Counted from the first letter of the stretch, positions 1 through 11,191 are shown. The stretch is DNA of 64,000 nucleotides from Silene latifolia (GCF_048544455.1 NC_133536.1:28026152-28090151), one strand, 5' to 3'. Numbers and translations are program-made. The notes: a model not told the origin generated them from the letters alone.

Positions 1-560
1 CCTTCCCAACCCTTTTCCCAAAGGTGAAGTTCAAACCATTTCCCAAAGGCGCCCCCAATGAATTCCCTCTCCCGGGTTCAACCAAATAGACAAGTACTCT
101 AAAAAGGTGGATGACTATAAACCTAACCAAACCTCATCGGTGGACAAGGGTAAACAATCAACCAAACTCCTAATTAGAACAATAACAAGCTAACCCTTTG
201 GCAAACCCCACTAATTTCCCCTCAACAACTAATTTAAGTGGAACTAGTTGGGTTAATTACTCATGTTGGGTTGTAATCGAACCCTAGTGAACAAATTACT
301 CACTAATCATATTCAATCCAACACAAGACACATAAATAACTACTCTAAACATGGTATTAAACAACATAAAATGATCTAACAACAACTAAACATAAAGGAA
401 GAACATTTATGAACAAACTAACTTAAATATTCAAACTTTGAACAAATGTAAACAATTCAACAAAGGAAAGAAAGAGAAGAGAATATTACCAAACTTGAAT
501 TAAGGAGGAAAGAGGTGAGAAATTCAACTTACAATTGTGGTAAATTATCAATAATTAGAT
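1..560. other. AT-rich intergenic DNA, nothing recognised
   Basis: I find no coding, RNA or repeat structure in this stretch. The first 100 bases are richer in C runs, and the rest is AT-rich plant intergenic sequence without an open frame of note. Confidence 0.5.
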
Positions 561-943
561 CAGGGAGGTGTTTGGTAAACAGTAGATTGGTGAATTTTCA
601 GCATATTCAAGACTTTTAGCATGTTTGACTCACAAATCTACCATTTTGAGTGTTTGGTAAATGTCATATTGAAAGAGTGGATTGAAGCTCAATCTACCGT
701 TTTTCAATATGCTGTTTCACCCAGCATAATCACATTAGTAGATTGTGAAATATGAATCCGTCAACAATTTACACATAGATACAACAATCTATTAACCAAA
801 ATCTGTTAATTACCAAACACTTCTACTAAATCTGCTAATTGAAATATACTAGTCAAACATGTTAATGCAATATGTCATTTATAATCTATTTGACCAATTT
901 ATTTCTGCTAATATTAATCTACTGATTACGAAACAGGGCCCTA
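561..943. mobile_element. hAT-like MITE (about 380 bp)
   Basis: The ends form imperfect terminal inverted repeats. The left end reads CAGGGAGGTGTTTGGTAAAC and the inverted right end reads TAGGGCCCTGTTTCGTAATC; both continue into CAGTAGATT. The AGGG..TGTTTGG start is typical of plant hAT-derived MITEs. Inside are repeated forms of 'aatctac' and 'taccaaaca' in both orientations. There is no coding capacity. An 8-bp duplication is only partly matched (aattagat / acttaaaa), so the exact ends are uncertain by a base or two. Confidence 0.65.
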
Positions 944-2036
944 ACTTAAAATAAATATTAAATGAAGAAAAGATGATTTCTTTTTAATTTGGAAAATACC
1001 CCGGGTCAATGTTGCTGTCCGTCTTATTTTTGATGAAAAATTAATCAAGAGGACACAAGTGGGCTTATTTTCTTTGTTTGTGTCCAAGTCCACGTGAAGC
1101 ATTGCCGAGGCCCGCATTCACATGATCCACTTGATCCCAATTGATCTCTTAAATTAGTTTCAGTTGATCCACTTACATTATTACGGTTTCCGCTCCGTTT
1201 GATACCTACAAATCTACAGTTACACAAAAGAAAACATGAGAGCAATACCAAATTCCAAAAAGTAGAAGTATAGAATAGCAACATTTAAAACTAAATAGGT
1301 AATGTGTTATATAAGACAAAAATGGGTGAGTTAGGCTAACTCGGGTTATTAATTCGGACGAATAAGAGGGAAAATGTGGGTTAAAAATAAGTAAAATAAA
1401 GTGTTATCAATAATGTCGACAAAATATTCTGAGTAAGCTATTGAAGTTTCTCTTTTCCAATTCTTAATATGAAATATTATCAATAGTTGATTTTATTATT
1501 AAATTTCTAAGAGCATCCACAACAACAAGGAGTTTTTGTTGTTTTTTGTGGGCCATCAACCTATTTACATCAATATGATATTTTACACAAAAACTTTTTA
1601 TAAAATCAAAAAGTTTTAATGGATCTTGAACCTCCTACCACATCCTTTTTTTCTCTCCTACATCACATATACACTCTCATCTAAAAAACCGTACATTTGT
1701 ACGGAACTACACTAGTCAAGGAATTATATTTTCTAGGTATCAGTAGTAGGACGAGGGCGACCCGTAACGAGAACAAGCGTCTACAAAACCTTGGCATCCT
1801 ATTCAACTCTATGCGTTTCACCTGTTGGACTTATTTAATAGGAGTACTTTGATTGGATGAATAAGAAGAGCAAGATATTGTTAACGTAAAAAAGTCGGAT
1901 AATTGTATTGCTAGGGAGAGTCGCGACCTACAACGATAATAGGGAAAATACACACAAATTATTATAATCCTATTAAGAAGCAAAACAGAAGCCTATAACC
2001 CTAAAAATTAAAAGAATGAAGTCGTCAAATCGATTA
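944..2036. other. intergenic DNA, nothing firm
   Basis: AT-rich DNA. A phrase near 1511 (gagcatccacaacaac) resembles the start of a common plant MITE, but I could not pair it with a second end. The short minus frame at 1045-1284 has no family features. Confidence 0.4.
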
Positions 2037-3234
2037 TTAGGAGGGCAGCTCGTATACTCCTAAGAGTTCGACTTGACATTGTGATGTAGCCTCAACACAC
2101 TCAAATAAAGTTTGGTAAAACCGTGGTTTGTTCAAGTAATTAAAATAAGTACGACGGCCACGGAGAGTCAGCTTCTCCAAAACCTTGGCACTTCTTAGCA
2201 ACAATGTCACTAGATTCAACATTTCTTCGCCAAATTGATCGACAATCGTACTCGTATGCAACTCTATGCGCTTCACATGCTCAACGGGCACAAATACAGC
2301 TTCTTGATTCCAAACCATCTTGTCAAGGTTATCAAGACGTAACACAAAAACCTCTAATTTTGGACAATGTACCCTTAAGCCTATTGCTTCAATTACTAAA
2401 GGCAAACACCAAGACAATTGAAGATTTGTCAAATTAGGGAAGATAATTGTCTTCTTTGGACCACGGCTGACCCTCGTCGTATCTGCCTCGAGTTCAAGTG
2501 ACGTGACCACGTTGGAGACCGAATCTAACATTTGCATTGATAATATGGAACTCGAATAATAATTCAATTTATCCAATATTGGAGCATCGATGAGTAGTAC
2601 TTGCAGCAATCCGATGACACATGTTTAAATCAAGCGATACCAACGAATGCATTCGAAAAATGCTAAGTGGGTACACGTGTTCATCAGAATTATTGCGAGA
2701 AAAATTAGTAGTCGTGAAGTGTTGGATGTTACAAGCACGTAATTGACGAGCCCATGCGTCGATGATAGGCCAGCAACGATGTTCGCTATAATGAGCAATG
2801 TTAAGATCGAGACAAAACGTGTCAATAATGGGCGGGACTAATACGGTGAAGAGGTTATCTAGGGCGGTCCAAAACTCGTAAAGATCGTAAGTAGGTGCGT
2901 GTGTTTGTTTGATAGTGAAATTAGTAGTGGAAACAGTAATGACCACCTCACGAGGAAGGCCAACGCGGGCGATAATTTTGAGGAATATGTCGTCGGGAAG
3001 CGAGATCCATCTATGGTGGTATCTATTAATGGGAGGAACGCTAAAAAATGGATCTTCTTTAAGGAGCGAGCTATTAACGGCCGTAACGGCTTCACTCAAC
3101 ATTGAATCATCTTCAGGAAGCGAGCTCCATCTATGATGGTGTTTATCAACAGCCGGAACGGCTTCGTTAGACATTGGCTTTGTTGGAGAAGAAGGAAGTA
3201 GTTCCTTTGATTGAACGCTAGGTTTTTGTCCCAT
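2037..3234 (-). pseudogene. F-box/LRR/FBD-like protein gene, frameshifted
   Basis: F-box/FBD proteins are substrate-receptor subunits of SCF ubiquitin ligases and form a large, fast-evolving plant family. The frame at 2569-3234 (221 residues from Met) carries an F-box-like start, RWISLPDDIFLKIIARVGL, near residues 76-94. An echo of its first part (RWSSLPEDD) lies about 40 residues earlier, so the N-terminus looks partly duplicated. Leucine-rich text follows (MHSLVSLDLNMC). The second frame, 2037-2609, holds leucine-rich segments and an FBD-like tail (LFECVEATSQCQVELLGVY). The two frames overlap by 41 bp out of register, so there is one frameshift near 2570-2610, unless an unseen intron bridges it. 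The upstream F-box is weak: the usual Trp-rich end is missing. A closely related tail lies at 11192-11332. Confidence 0.65.
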
Positions 3235-3525
3235 TGTTGAAATGTCTAAGCTTATAATTGGAGATTGATTAGGAACGGTGGGGTATTTAAGGTTTATGGA
3301 ACGCTAGGAGATTGAGTAATATTAGGATTTGGTATTTAGGTTATTTTGAGATTTTATAAGTATAGTTGAATTTAGTCCGTTTTCGAAAAACTAGATCAGA
3401 TAGGCGTTTAACTTGATTAATCATTTTAAGTTATATAGGAAGTAATTCTTTAACTTCACCCATTGCTCGAGATATAGGTCTATTTCGAACAAATATTCCA
3501 TTGACTAGACTTCTAGGTGCTCTTT

Positions 3526-3950
3526 TAGGCTCTGTTTGGTAAAACTGACTGAAAAGGTACCTGAAATCTGAAAAGCTACCTGAAACCTGATAAGGTGACT
3601 GAAATTAAAAATGTACCTGAAAAGCTAGCTGAAAATTGGAAACTGATAAGGTAGCTGATTAATTGTAAAGTGTTTGGTAGAACTAACTGAAAAGTTAACT
3701 GATTTTTTGTAAAATGACATAAAAGGACATTAATAATTATAATAAATTAATTTAAATAACGGGTAAATATGTAAAGTAGAACATTTCAGCTACCTGGAAC
3801 TTTAAAAAGCTACCCGGAGTAGCTTTTCATTTCAGGTACCTGAAATGACTTTACCAAACAGCACTAGGTAAAACAACTAGCTGAAATATTAGTCAAATCA
3901 GGTTGTTTGGTCAAATCAGGTACCTGAAATGTCTTGCCAAACATAGCCTT
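3526..3950. mobile_element. MITE with GTTTGG-type inverted ends (about 425 bp)
   Basis: The left end TTAGGCTCTGTTTGGTAAAA and the inverted right end TAAGGCTATGTTTGGCAAGA are good terminal inverted repeats, followed on both sides by forms of CAGGTACCTGAAA. The interior repeats 'ggtacctgaaa' and 'agctgaaa' many times in both orientations, so the copy may be a compound or internally duplicated element. No coding capacity and no clean target duplication were seen. Confidence 0.65.
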
Positions 3951-4121
3951 AGTCAAATATCCCCATAAAATCAAACACGTCCCTTGATCTCACGAATCAC
4001 GAGTTCGATCCTCACCTCTATCATCATTGGTTATTTTAATTCGCTTCCGCACTCGTATCAAATGATACCAATGATTATATACTTTAACTCACTCATATGT
4101 CAGTGAGCAAACTATTTAATA

Positions 4122-4213
4122 TTCCTCCATTCAAATGAATTTTAAATAACGGTCGTTTTATTTATAGGTGATATATTTTAATTAAACCTATAAAATTCAC
4201 GTGAATGGAGGAG
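4122..4213. mobile_element. Stowaway-like MITE (92 bp)
   Basis: A short element flanked by TA on both sides. The left end TTCCTCCATTCAAATGAATT and the inverted right end CTCCTCCATTCACGTGAATT are near-perfect inverted repeats with the CTCC start and TA target duplication of Tc1/mariner-derived Stowaway MITEs. Such elements have no genes and are moved in trans by mariner transposases. Confidence 0.75.
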
Positions 4214-4565
4214 TATACCCTAGTCCTCAGTAAAACAGAATTCCGATGAACCATGAAAGTAATCTTGGTTTTTACGGCACATGTACATGTAACATGCACT
4301 AGTTTCAACAGTGAAAATAGATGTCATTTAATGATTTTTTTTAAATAGGAGCTTAAATTAAATAAAATCACTCACTTTCAACGACAAAATCACTCATATA
4401 TTGTTTTTTCATAAAACGATAATGATTTAATTGATGAGGAAAGATTAGTACCATACAAAAGGGAGATTAGGGTTCTAAGAGAGTTTTCCAGCAATAACCA
4501 AGCAAAGTATAACGTAGGTCTCAATAAAACACGAGTCTTTTAATTTATAACCAAAGATTAACGTT
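4214..4565. other. spacer left of element A
   Basis: AT-rich DNA with no open frame. An LTR of element A would be expected here, but I see no LTR-like end, TATA box or primer-related sequence, so A appears to be cut off at its 3' side. Confidence 0.4.
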
Positions 4566-5433
4566 TTAGGAAATTCCGGAAATAAACCCGCCAGAGAGGA
4601 TCCTCGATCGAGTCAGAGGTGACTCGATCGAGGACAGCTGCTCTTTAATGGCCCACATAGCCCTATACTCAAGCTCTACAAGTAAATGACAGGACTTGCC
4701 ATAGACAAGTCGGTAAGGTGAGGTTCCAATCGGCGTTTTGAAAGCAGTACGGTAGGCCCACAAAGTATCATCGAGCTTCCGACTCCAATCCTTTCTATTC
4801 TTGCTTACTACCTTCTCCAAGATCTGTTTCGACTCTCTGGGAAATTTCTACTTGTCCACTGGTTTGAGGATGATAAGCCAATCCTCTGCGGTGTGTAACG
4901 CCATATTTCTTCATGAGAGAATTGAGATGACGCTCATTGAAATGCGTGCCTCCATCACTAATCACTGCGCGAGGCACTCCAAACCGTGGAAAGATAGTCT
5001 TCTGAAACAACTTAACAACAGATTTAGCATCACAAGTGGGGGTGGCAATTGCCTCCACCCATTTAGAAACATAATCTCTGACTACTAATATGTATTGGTT
5101 CCCAAAAGATGTAGGGAACGGCCCTTGGTAATCAATGCCCCAAACATCAAAAATCTCTACTTCGGAGATTCCAGTTTGAGGCATCTCATGCCTTTGCGAG
5201 ATATTGCCAGTTCTTTGACAAGCATCACAAGAACGGACAAAGTTAGTAGCATCCTTAAGAATAGTAGGCCAATAAAAACCCGATTGCATTACCTTAGCAA
5301 ATGTCCTAGAAGGACCATGATGACCACCATATGAAGAAGAGTGACAATGAGAAAGGATGGCACGTACCTCACCTTCTGGGATACATCGCCTGTAGATACC
5401 ATCGGCACACTCTCGGAACAGATAGGGATCATC
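4566..5433 (-). pseudogene. Element A integrase (IN), broken
   Basis: Integrase inserts the element DNA into the host genome. The frame 4795-5289 carries the second half of the HHCC zinc finger (CDACQR), the first catalytic Asp in [13 protein letters not shown], the second in ISDGGTHF and the Glu in GQVEIS. The frame upstream to 5434 is continuous except for a single in-frame stop where related elements have Trp. A frameshift near 4830 moves reading into the frame of 4566-4820 ([21 protein letters not shown]). The C-terminal end runs into a 14-bp-stem palindrome at 4603-4640 and stops soon after, so the usual DNA-binding tail is missing. Confidence 0.85.
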
Positions 5434-6291
5434 TCAGAAGTACCTCTTCACATCATGCATGAACCTCTTCTTCTGCTGATAAGATAAGTCAAGAGGAAGT
5501 GTACCTCCTACCAAATAATTGGCATAATCTGCAAACCATGGGGTATTTGCAGCTACAGCTAGAAGATGGTCGTCTGGAAAAGAATCATCGATGGGCAAAA
5601 TCTCTCTTCCTGAGAATCTCAATCTGGACAAATGATCTGCAACAACATTTTCAGCTCCAGACTTATCACGGATTTCCAAATCAAATTCTTGCAATAATAA
5701 AATCCATCTAATAAGTCTAGGTTTAGCCTCTTGTTTGGTTAAAAGATACTTTAAAGCTGCATGGTCAGTGTGAACAATAACTTTAGAACCAACAAGATAA
5801 GCTCTAAATTTGTCTAAAGAATAGACAACTGCAAGAAGCTCCTTCTCTGTAGTAGCATAGTTGATTTGGGCATCATCGAGAGTCTTGCTTGCATAGTAAA
5901 TGGCATGTAACACCTTGTCCTTTCGCTGTCCCAAAACAGCTCCAACTGCATAGTCACTGGCATCGCACATAATCTCAAAAGGAAGGCTCAAATCCGGTGA
6001 TCGGATAATATGAGCTGAGATAAGTGCTTGTTTAATCCTGTCAAAGGCTTGAACACACTTGTCAGTAAACACAAAAGGAGCATCTTTATGAAGAAGCTGA
6101 GTTAGAGGTTGAGCAATTTTAGAAAAATCCTTTATAAAGCGGCGATAGAAACCTGCATGACCAAGAAAACTACGCACACTTTTAACATTAACCGGGTACG
6201 GGAGTTGCTCAATTACCTCAACCTTAGCTCTATCCACTTGAATGCCCTTACCTGACACCAAATGACCGAGTACCACCCCTTCAGTAACCAT
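5434..6291 (-). pseudogene. Element A RT end and RNase H
   Basis: This frame of 285 residues continues the RT thumb/connection ([31 protein letters not shown]) and then the Ty3/gypsy RNase [40 protein letters not shown] and [11 protein letters not shown]. These segments hold the acidic residues that cleave the RNA strand of the RNA/DNA hybrid. The frame overlaps the upstream RT frame out of register because of an indel near 6330. It ends at an in-frame TGA (5434-5436) just before integrase. Confidence 0.88.
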
Positions 6292-8324
6292 GAAGTGGCA
6301 CTTCTCCCGATTGAGAACAAGGTTGTTTCCTCACGCACGCAAAAAACTTTAGTCAAGTTTCTCAAGCAAATATCAAAATCAGTACCATACACACTGAAAT
6401 CATCCATAAAGACCTCCATGATAGACTCTATGTAATCAGAAAATATGGCCATCATACAACGCTGAAATGTAGCAGGAGCGTTACATAAACCAAAGGGCAT
6501 CCTCCTATAAGCAAATACACCATATGGACAAGTAAAAGTGGTATTTTCCTGATCCTCAGGATGAATGGGTATCTGAAAGAAACCGGAGTAGCCATCTAGG
6601 TAACAGAAATAACTATGACATGCTAATCTCTCTAACATTTGGTCAATGTAAGGAAGTGGGAAATGGTCCTTTTTAGTGGCCGTGTTCAACTTCCTATAGT
6701 CAATGCACATCCTCCATCCTGTGACAAGTCTAGTAGCAATCAATTCATTTTTATCATTCTTTACTACTGTAGTACCTCCCTTCTTAGGTACAACTTGGAC
6801 ATGACTGACCCATTTAGAATCAGAAATAGAGAAAATAATACCAGCATCAAGTAATTTCTGTACCTCTTTTCTTACCACCTCCTGCATCGGAGGATTTAGT
6901 CGTCTCTGACCCTGCGCACTAGGCTTGTGGCCTTCTTCCAGATGAATTCGGTGCATGCAAAAATCAGGACTAATACCTTTGAGATCGTCAATGCTATACC
7001 CAATTGCCTTTTTATGAGTTCTCAAAACGGTCAACAAAGCAGATAGTTGACCTTCAGTTAGGCTAGCATTGATGATCACTGGGTTCATTTCACAGTCAAC
7101 AAGAAACTCATACTTAAGATGAGAGGGAAGAGGTTTTAATTCAGGTTTCTTTACCTCAGTTACCTTAGGTTTAGTATCCAAACTGTATACCCTTTGATGG
7201 GGGCATTCCTCTCCAGTTAGAAGCCTCTCAATCTGATGAACTTCTGGACTCCATGAACCTGTTTGATCAGCTGGATCTGAAATCAGGGCAATCTCCAGAG
7301 GATCCCTGTCAAAACACATAGGAAGACACTCATCAATAGTAAAATCAACAACATCTATACTATGACAGGTCTCTTCTATCATGGGGTTTTTCAATGCTTT
7401 TTCTAAGTTAAAAACAATCATATCATCCCCCACAGCTAAGGTCAATCTCCCTTGCCTAACATCTATAACCGCCCCCGCAATATGTAAGAACGGTCTGCCC
7501 AAGATGATAGGGATTTGGTTGTCTTCAGCCATGTCCATGACAACAAAATCAACGGGGATGTAAAATTTCCCTATACGAACGGGAACATCCTCTAACACCC
7601 CCAGTGGGTGCTTAACTGATCTATCGGCCATCTGCAGTGTCATATTAGTAACTGTCAACGGACCCATATTTAATTTCTTACAGACAGAATACGGCATAAC
7701 GCTGACACTAGCTCCTAAATCACAAAGAGCTTTACTAATAAAAAGATTACCAATATGACAAGGGATAGAAAAACTTCCTGGATCCTTTAATTTGGGTGGT
7801 GTATTAATTGGCAACATGGCACTGCACTTCTGAGTGTAAGCAATAGTTTCCACCTCGTCAAAGGATCTCTTCCTTGTCAAAATCTCCTTCATGAATTTCG
7901 CATAAGCCGGCACTTGAGTAATTAATTCAGTAAAAGGGACACTTACCTGTAGATTCTTCACGACCTCCATAAACTTACCGAACTGCTTATCCAGCTTGGA
8001 TTTTTGTTGTCGATGAGGAAAAGGTAGTGAAATAATTATGGGGTCGGCTTGCTTTTCTTTAGAAACATCTTTTGAAACACCGTCAGCTGCCAATTTGGGA
8101 TCCTCGATCGAGTCAGGGGTGACTCGATCGAGCTGGCTGGATCCTCGATCGAGTCGCCTGTGACTCGGTCGAGGAACCTTTACAGGTTCAGCTTTTTCGT
8201 CTTTTTTACTTTTATCGTCAGCTCGTGTTTCAACTTCGTCAGGCTCTTTCTCATCATCACTAAGCTCCAAATTACCCAATCCCTCGGGATGCATATAAGG
8301 GACCTCATCAACAGTAATGGGCAC
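6213..8324 (-). pseudogene. Element A protease and reverse transcriptase
   Basis: A long frame of 703 residues. Residues 1-160 are a charged linker that includes two palindrome-encoded patches (SHRRLDRG, SSQLDRV). The aspartic protease has its catalytic Asp at residue 202 in ALCDLGASVSVMPY and ends in PIILGRPFL near 274-280. RT spans about 440-700, with IDDLKGISP, YLDGYSGFFQIP, RRMPFGLCNAPATFQ and the active site FMDD at 639-642. An indel near 6330 shifts the last 40 residues out of the conserved text. The frame is in register with gag, separated from it by the stop at 8442. Confidence 0.9.
8104..8172. repeat. Palindrome array inside element A coding DNA
   Basis: Four copies of TCGATCGA (the last as TCGGTCGA) begin at 8104, 8124, 8145 and 8165, so the steps are 20, 21 and 20 bp. 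Neighbouring copies face each other as hairpins: CTCGATCGAGTCA and TGACTCGATCGAG are separated by GGGG. The array lies in the gag-protease linker, at the same place as the coding array of element E. Confidence 0.85.
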
Positions 8325-8441
8325 TTCATTCTCAAGACTTTGCAGGTCGGGATTCGTATAAGAAGTACCGCTCCTCAGCTGAATAACATTAGCTTGCTCA
8401 TGAGCTTGCTTACCTTGAGGAGGAAGACCTCCGGCCTGTTT

Positions 8442-9965
8442 TCATGGGTTTTGAAGTGCCATCTGAGCCACCTGATTATCTAGCATCTTGTTATGGGCAA
8501 TTAGTTCAGAAATTTGAGCCGTCTGCTTCTGCTGCATCGTCAAAGTTTGTTGCAAAAGGTTTCGCAACTCAGCCATGTCATTATTCGGAGCTTGTTGAGG
8601 AATTTGTTGAGGAGTTTGCTGAGGAGGCTGCTGATATTGATTGTTGAACTGCTGGCCCCCTTGATTTTGCCTTTGATACCCCCCTTGTTGCTGATTACCG
8701 CGATTGTTGGGAGGGATATAAGGATTCTTTTGCGGTTGTGACTGCTGCGGGTTTCGCACATTCTGGCTAGACCATTGAAGGAACGGATGTTCCTTCGTTC
8801 TTTCATTGTAAAAATTGGAGAAAGGTGTACCTTGTGCACCTTGTCTGTAAGCCTGAAAGGCAGCAACCTGCTCAAATGTGCTCATACAATCAGCTGCACC
8901 GTGACCATCCAAACCGCATCTAGCACAAGTCTCCTCTACTTGCTGACTCATAGCATGAACTCTCTCTTTGCTACCCAATGATTGGGTAGTCTTTATCTCA
9001 GCAATCTGGGCAGAAATAGTCTCCAGCTGTGCCGCCAAAGCACTATCAACTCCAGTACCTCGCGTGCTTCCCCTAGGATTTCCATACCTGGCGGTATGGG
9101 TAGCAATCTGATCAATCAACTTCCACGCGTCACCATCATTGGTGTTATCTTGAAACCTCCCATTAGCAGATGAATCCAAAAGGGCACGATGATCGTCAAA
9201 CAACCCGTTGTAAAACTGGTTGCAAAGGAACCACTTTTGGAAACCGTGATGGGGAACCGATCGAACTAAGCGCTTGAAGCGAGTCCAAGCTTCATTCAAA
9301 TCTTCAGTAGGTCTTTGCTTGAAACTAGTAATTTGATTCCTCAAAGCATTAGTCTTTTGAGGCGGGAAGTACCTCTTGTAGAAAGCAAGGGCCAAGGAAT
9401 TCCAGTCTGTAACTCCTTCAGTATCCATATCCATATCTCTTAACCACTCAGCAGCTCCATCCTTCAGAGAGAAAGGAAAGAGCATTTGCTTCACCTGATC
9501 TTGTGTCACTCCAGCTGATAATGGAATAGAACAGCAGTAAGTGACAAACTTTTCCATATGAGTTGCAGGGTCCTCAGCAGCTGTCCCTCCAAACATGTTT
9601 CGTTCCACCAAGTTGATGTAAGATGGCCGAATCTCGAATGTTCCATTGGTAGTAGTGGGCAGCTTGAATCCTTGTGGAATAGAAGCCAAGGTTGGCTCAG
9701 AATGACTGGCTAGAGTAGGCATGATGATAGTTTCGGGAATATCAGGAATAGGAATATCAGGAATAGGAATTTCTTCCTCCTCCTCTTCGTAAGACCGACC
9801 GGCTGACTCAGTGGAGCTCGCCGTTTCGACGTCAAGTATACTCAAGTCTTCTACTTGACCCACTTCTTGATTAAATTTCCGTCTGTAGCGAAAAGTCCGC
9901 TCGGGCTCAGGATTAAAAGGAATAATCTCGGACCTGTTAGACCTGGGCATAAACGGAACTAACAA
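8442..9965 (-). CDS. Element A gag (capsid/nucleocapsid)
   Basis: Gag forms the virus-like particle that packages element RNA. This 507-residue frame has the Athila-type capsid core at about residues 112-300 (SYINLVERNMFGG, SLKDGAAEWL, TDWNSLALAFYKRYF, ITSFKQRP, FLCNQFYNGL). One CCHC zinc knuckle, CARCGLDGHGAADC, lies at 347-360, and a Gln/Pro-rich tail follows. Met6 (MPRSNRSE) matches the start context of element E better than Met1. A short acidic/PIPDI repeat lies at 60-79. The frame ends at a TGA (8442-8444), after which the conserved LRSGTSY linker continues in the same frame. A gag-pol fusion was therefore probably the ancestral state, and the TGA is a lesion. Confidence 0.88.
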   Translation of the reverse strand: MLVPFMPRSNRSEIIPFNPEPERTFRYRRKFNQEVGQVEDLSILDVETASSTESAGRSYEEEEEEIPIPDIPIPDIPETIIMPTLASHSEPTLASIPQGFKLPTTTNGTFEIRPSYINLVERNMFGGTAAEDPATHMEKFVTYCCSIPLSAGVTQDQVKQMLFPFSLKDGAAEWLRDMDMDTEGVTDWNSLALAFYKRYFPPQKTNALRNQITSFKQRPTEDLNEAWTRFKRLVRSVPHHGFQKWFLCNQFYNGLFDDHRALLDSSANGRFQDNTNDGDAWKLIDQIATHTARYGNPRGSTRGTGVDSALAAQLETISAQIAEIKTTQSLGSKERVHAMSQQVEETCARCGLDGHGAADCMSTFEQVAAFQAYRQGAQGTPFSNFYNERTKEHPFLQWSSQNVRNPQQSQPQKNPYIPPNNRGNQQQGGYQRQNQGGQQFNNQYQQPPQQTPQQIPQQAPNNDMAELRNLLQQTLTMQQKQTAQISELIAHNKMLDNQVAQMALQNP

Positions 9966-10034
9966 GAAAGTGTGAGAACAGTCTCAAGGAACTGGATTCC
10001 CTGAGACAAAAAGACAAAACAAACACATCAAATT

Positions 10035-10052
10035 TGGCGCCGTTGCCGGGGA
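10035..10052 (+). promoter_or_regulatory. tRNA-Asp-type primer binding site, reversed relative to element A
   Basis: TGGCGCCGTTGCCGGGGA is the standard Athila primer site, complementary to the 3' end of tRNA-Asp. It lies on the plus strand although the adjacent gag (9965 downward) is on the minus strand. The flanks (tcaaatt before it, gaggcaa and attgtt after it) match the plus-strand context of the primer site of element E, so this is a piece of a plus-oriented element abutting A head to head. GTTGCC and GGCAAC also form a small stem here. Confidence 0.75.
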
Positions 10053-10060
10053 GGCAACAA

Positions 10061-10489
10061 TTGTTTAGTCTTATCAATAAAAGAGTGGCTTTATATAAAT
10101 AAATGGATTAAAAGCAAAAAGAACGTGCTCCTAGGGTTTTTCTAGGGTTTCATTAGAAATCACTGTGGAGATTCTGTCTTTGCTCGTCTCTGCTCTTCCT
10201 TTTCGCTCGAGGCTTTTCCCTTTCGTCCTGACGGAGAGGTGTCTTTCTCTTGTGCTACTTTTGTTCTTTGGTTTTTGGTGGCTCGGGATCTGAGTAGGTA
10301 TTATGGGGGATAATCGATCTCGCGATAAACAACTTGGAAAACGTATAATTAGTGTCGACCAAGAGGATGAAGAAGATAATTATATATGGGAGGTTGGGGA
10401 TGATAGTACAGAGAAGAAACACCTCTAGTAGGAGGTTTGAATTTCAAAAAGCCTGAAAATATATTTGTAAAATAACACAAATACTATAT
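10061..10489 (+). other. Leader-like stretch with a 41-residue ORF
   Basis: After the reversed primer site come two telo-box-like AGGGTTT words (10135-10150), a long pyrimidine-rich leader (10160-10260) and an ORF at 10303-10428. The ORF encodes a short acidic peptide starting MGDNRSRDKQLGKRIISVD. The arrangement resembles the 5' end of a plant gene or of a LINE ORF1, but the frame stops after 41 residues and I recognise no family. It is most likely a truncated 5' gene or transposon fragment. Confidence 0.35.
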
Positions 10490-10735
10490 TACAACCAGTT
10501 GTATATTAGCATTGTACAACCGCCTCAAAGTTGTTGAGTTCTTTACACAAAGTTGTCGAGCTATTTTATAAGTTATTGAGCTAATTTAAAAAGTTATTGA
10601 GTTTAATAATTATTCCTCTTAAGCTCAATAATTTGTATTGTAACTCGACAATTTTGTTAGTAAAGCTTGACAACTTTATAACAAAACTCGACAATATTGA
10701 AAAGGTTGTACATAAACTACATACAACCAGTTGTA
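10490..10735. mobile_element. Small foldback MITE (246 bp)
   Basis: Both ends carry TACAACCAGTTGTA, which is nearly its own reverse complement and so acts as a terminal inverted repeat. The interior folds back on itself: the left half has 'agttgtcgagct' and 'agttattgagct', and the right half has their inverted forms 'actcgacaa' and 'gcttgacaact'. No coding capacity and no clear target duplication were seen. Confidence 0.55.
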
Positions 10736-11191
10736 TAATCTACTAATTGGTAAAATAATGGTATTTTATCCACATATCATCGGAGGTACTCAAATTAGGT
10801 ACCATCCCGGTGGTAGCATCTCTTTTCCCTTAATAGCTAGAATTAATTCCTCATATCCCTTCTTTGGACCAAAAGTAAATTCTAGTACAAACGATTTGTG
10901 TAATACCATCAATAATGACCAAGGTTTCAGTTTGTCACAATTCAGAAAATAACACGAGTAATAACAACTGTAAATAATTATGATCGCAACGTTCATAATG
11001 GTAATTGTGTACTATGACGAGCTAAAATGTATCTACATAGAAAACTTTACAGAGTGAATTTGCATTTTGTAAAGATAAAGTTTAGAAACATAGAAAAAAA
11101 AAAGAATTTGGCCTAAAAAATAAAGATAAACAACAAAATACTTGATTTCTTGGATTATTCTTGAATCCTTACCAAGACTATTAGGCTCATC
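10736..11191. other. spacer, nothing recognised
   Basis: AT-rich sequence with an A-rich run near 11090-11105. The short opposed frames here show no family features. Confidence 0.4.

Larger units (their letters stand above)
4566..10029 (-). mobile_element. Element A: Athila-type Ty3/gypsy interior, no LTRs
   Basis: The minus strand reads gag, protease, reverse transcriptase, RNase H and integrase in the order of Ty3/gypsy elements. The gag and DLGAS protease are of the Athila type. No LTR is visible on either side: the left side stops just past the integrase core and the right side ends in the gag leader. Breaks are a stop between gag and pol (8442-8444), a frameshift near 6330, a stop at 5434-5436 and a frameshift near 4830. 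The palindrome CTCGATCGAG, shared with element E, occurs at 4603-4640 and 8104-8172. The element is not autonomous now. Confidence 0.85.

Noticed and set aside
1505..1680. Possible MITE starting gagcatccacaacaac
   Set aside because: Only one end could be seen, without inverted partner or duplication.
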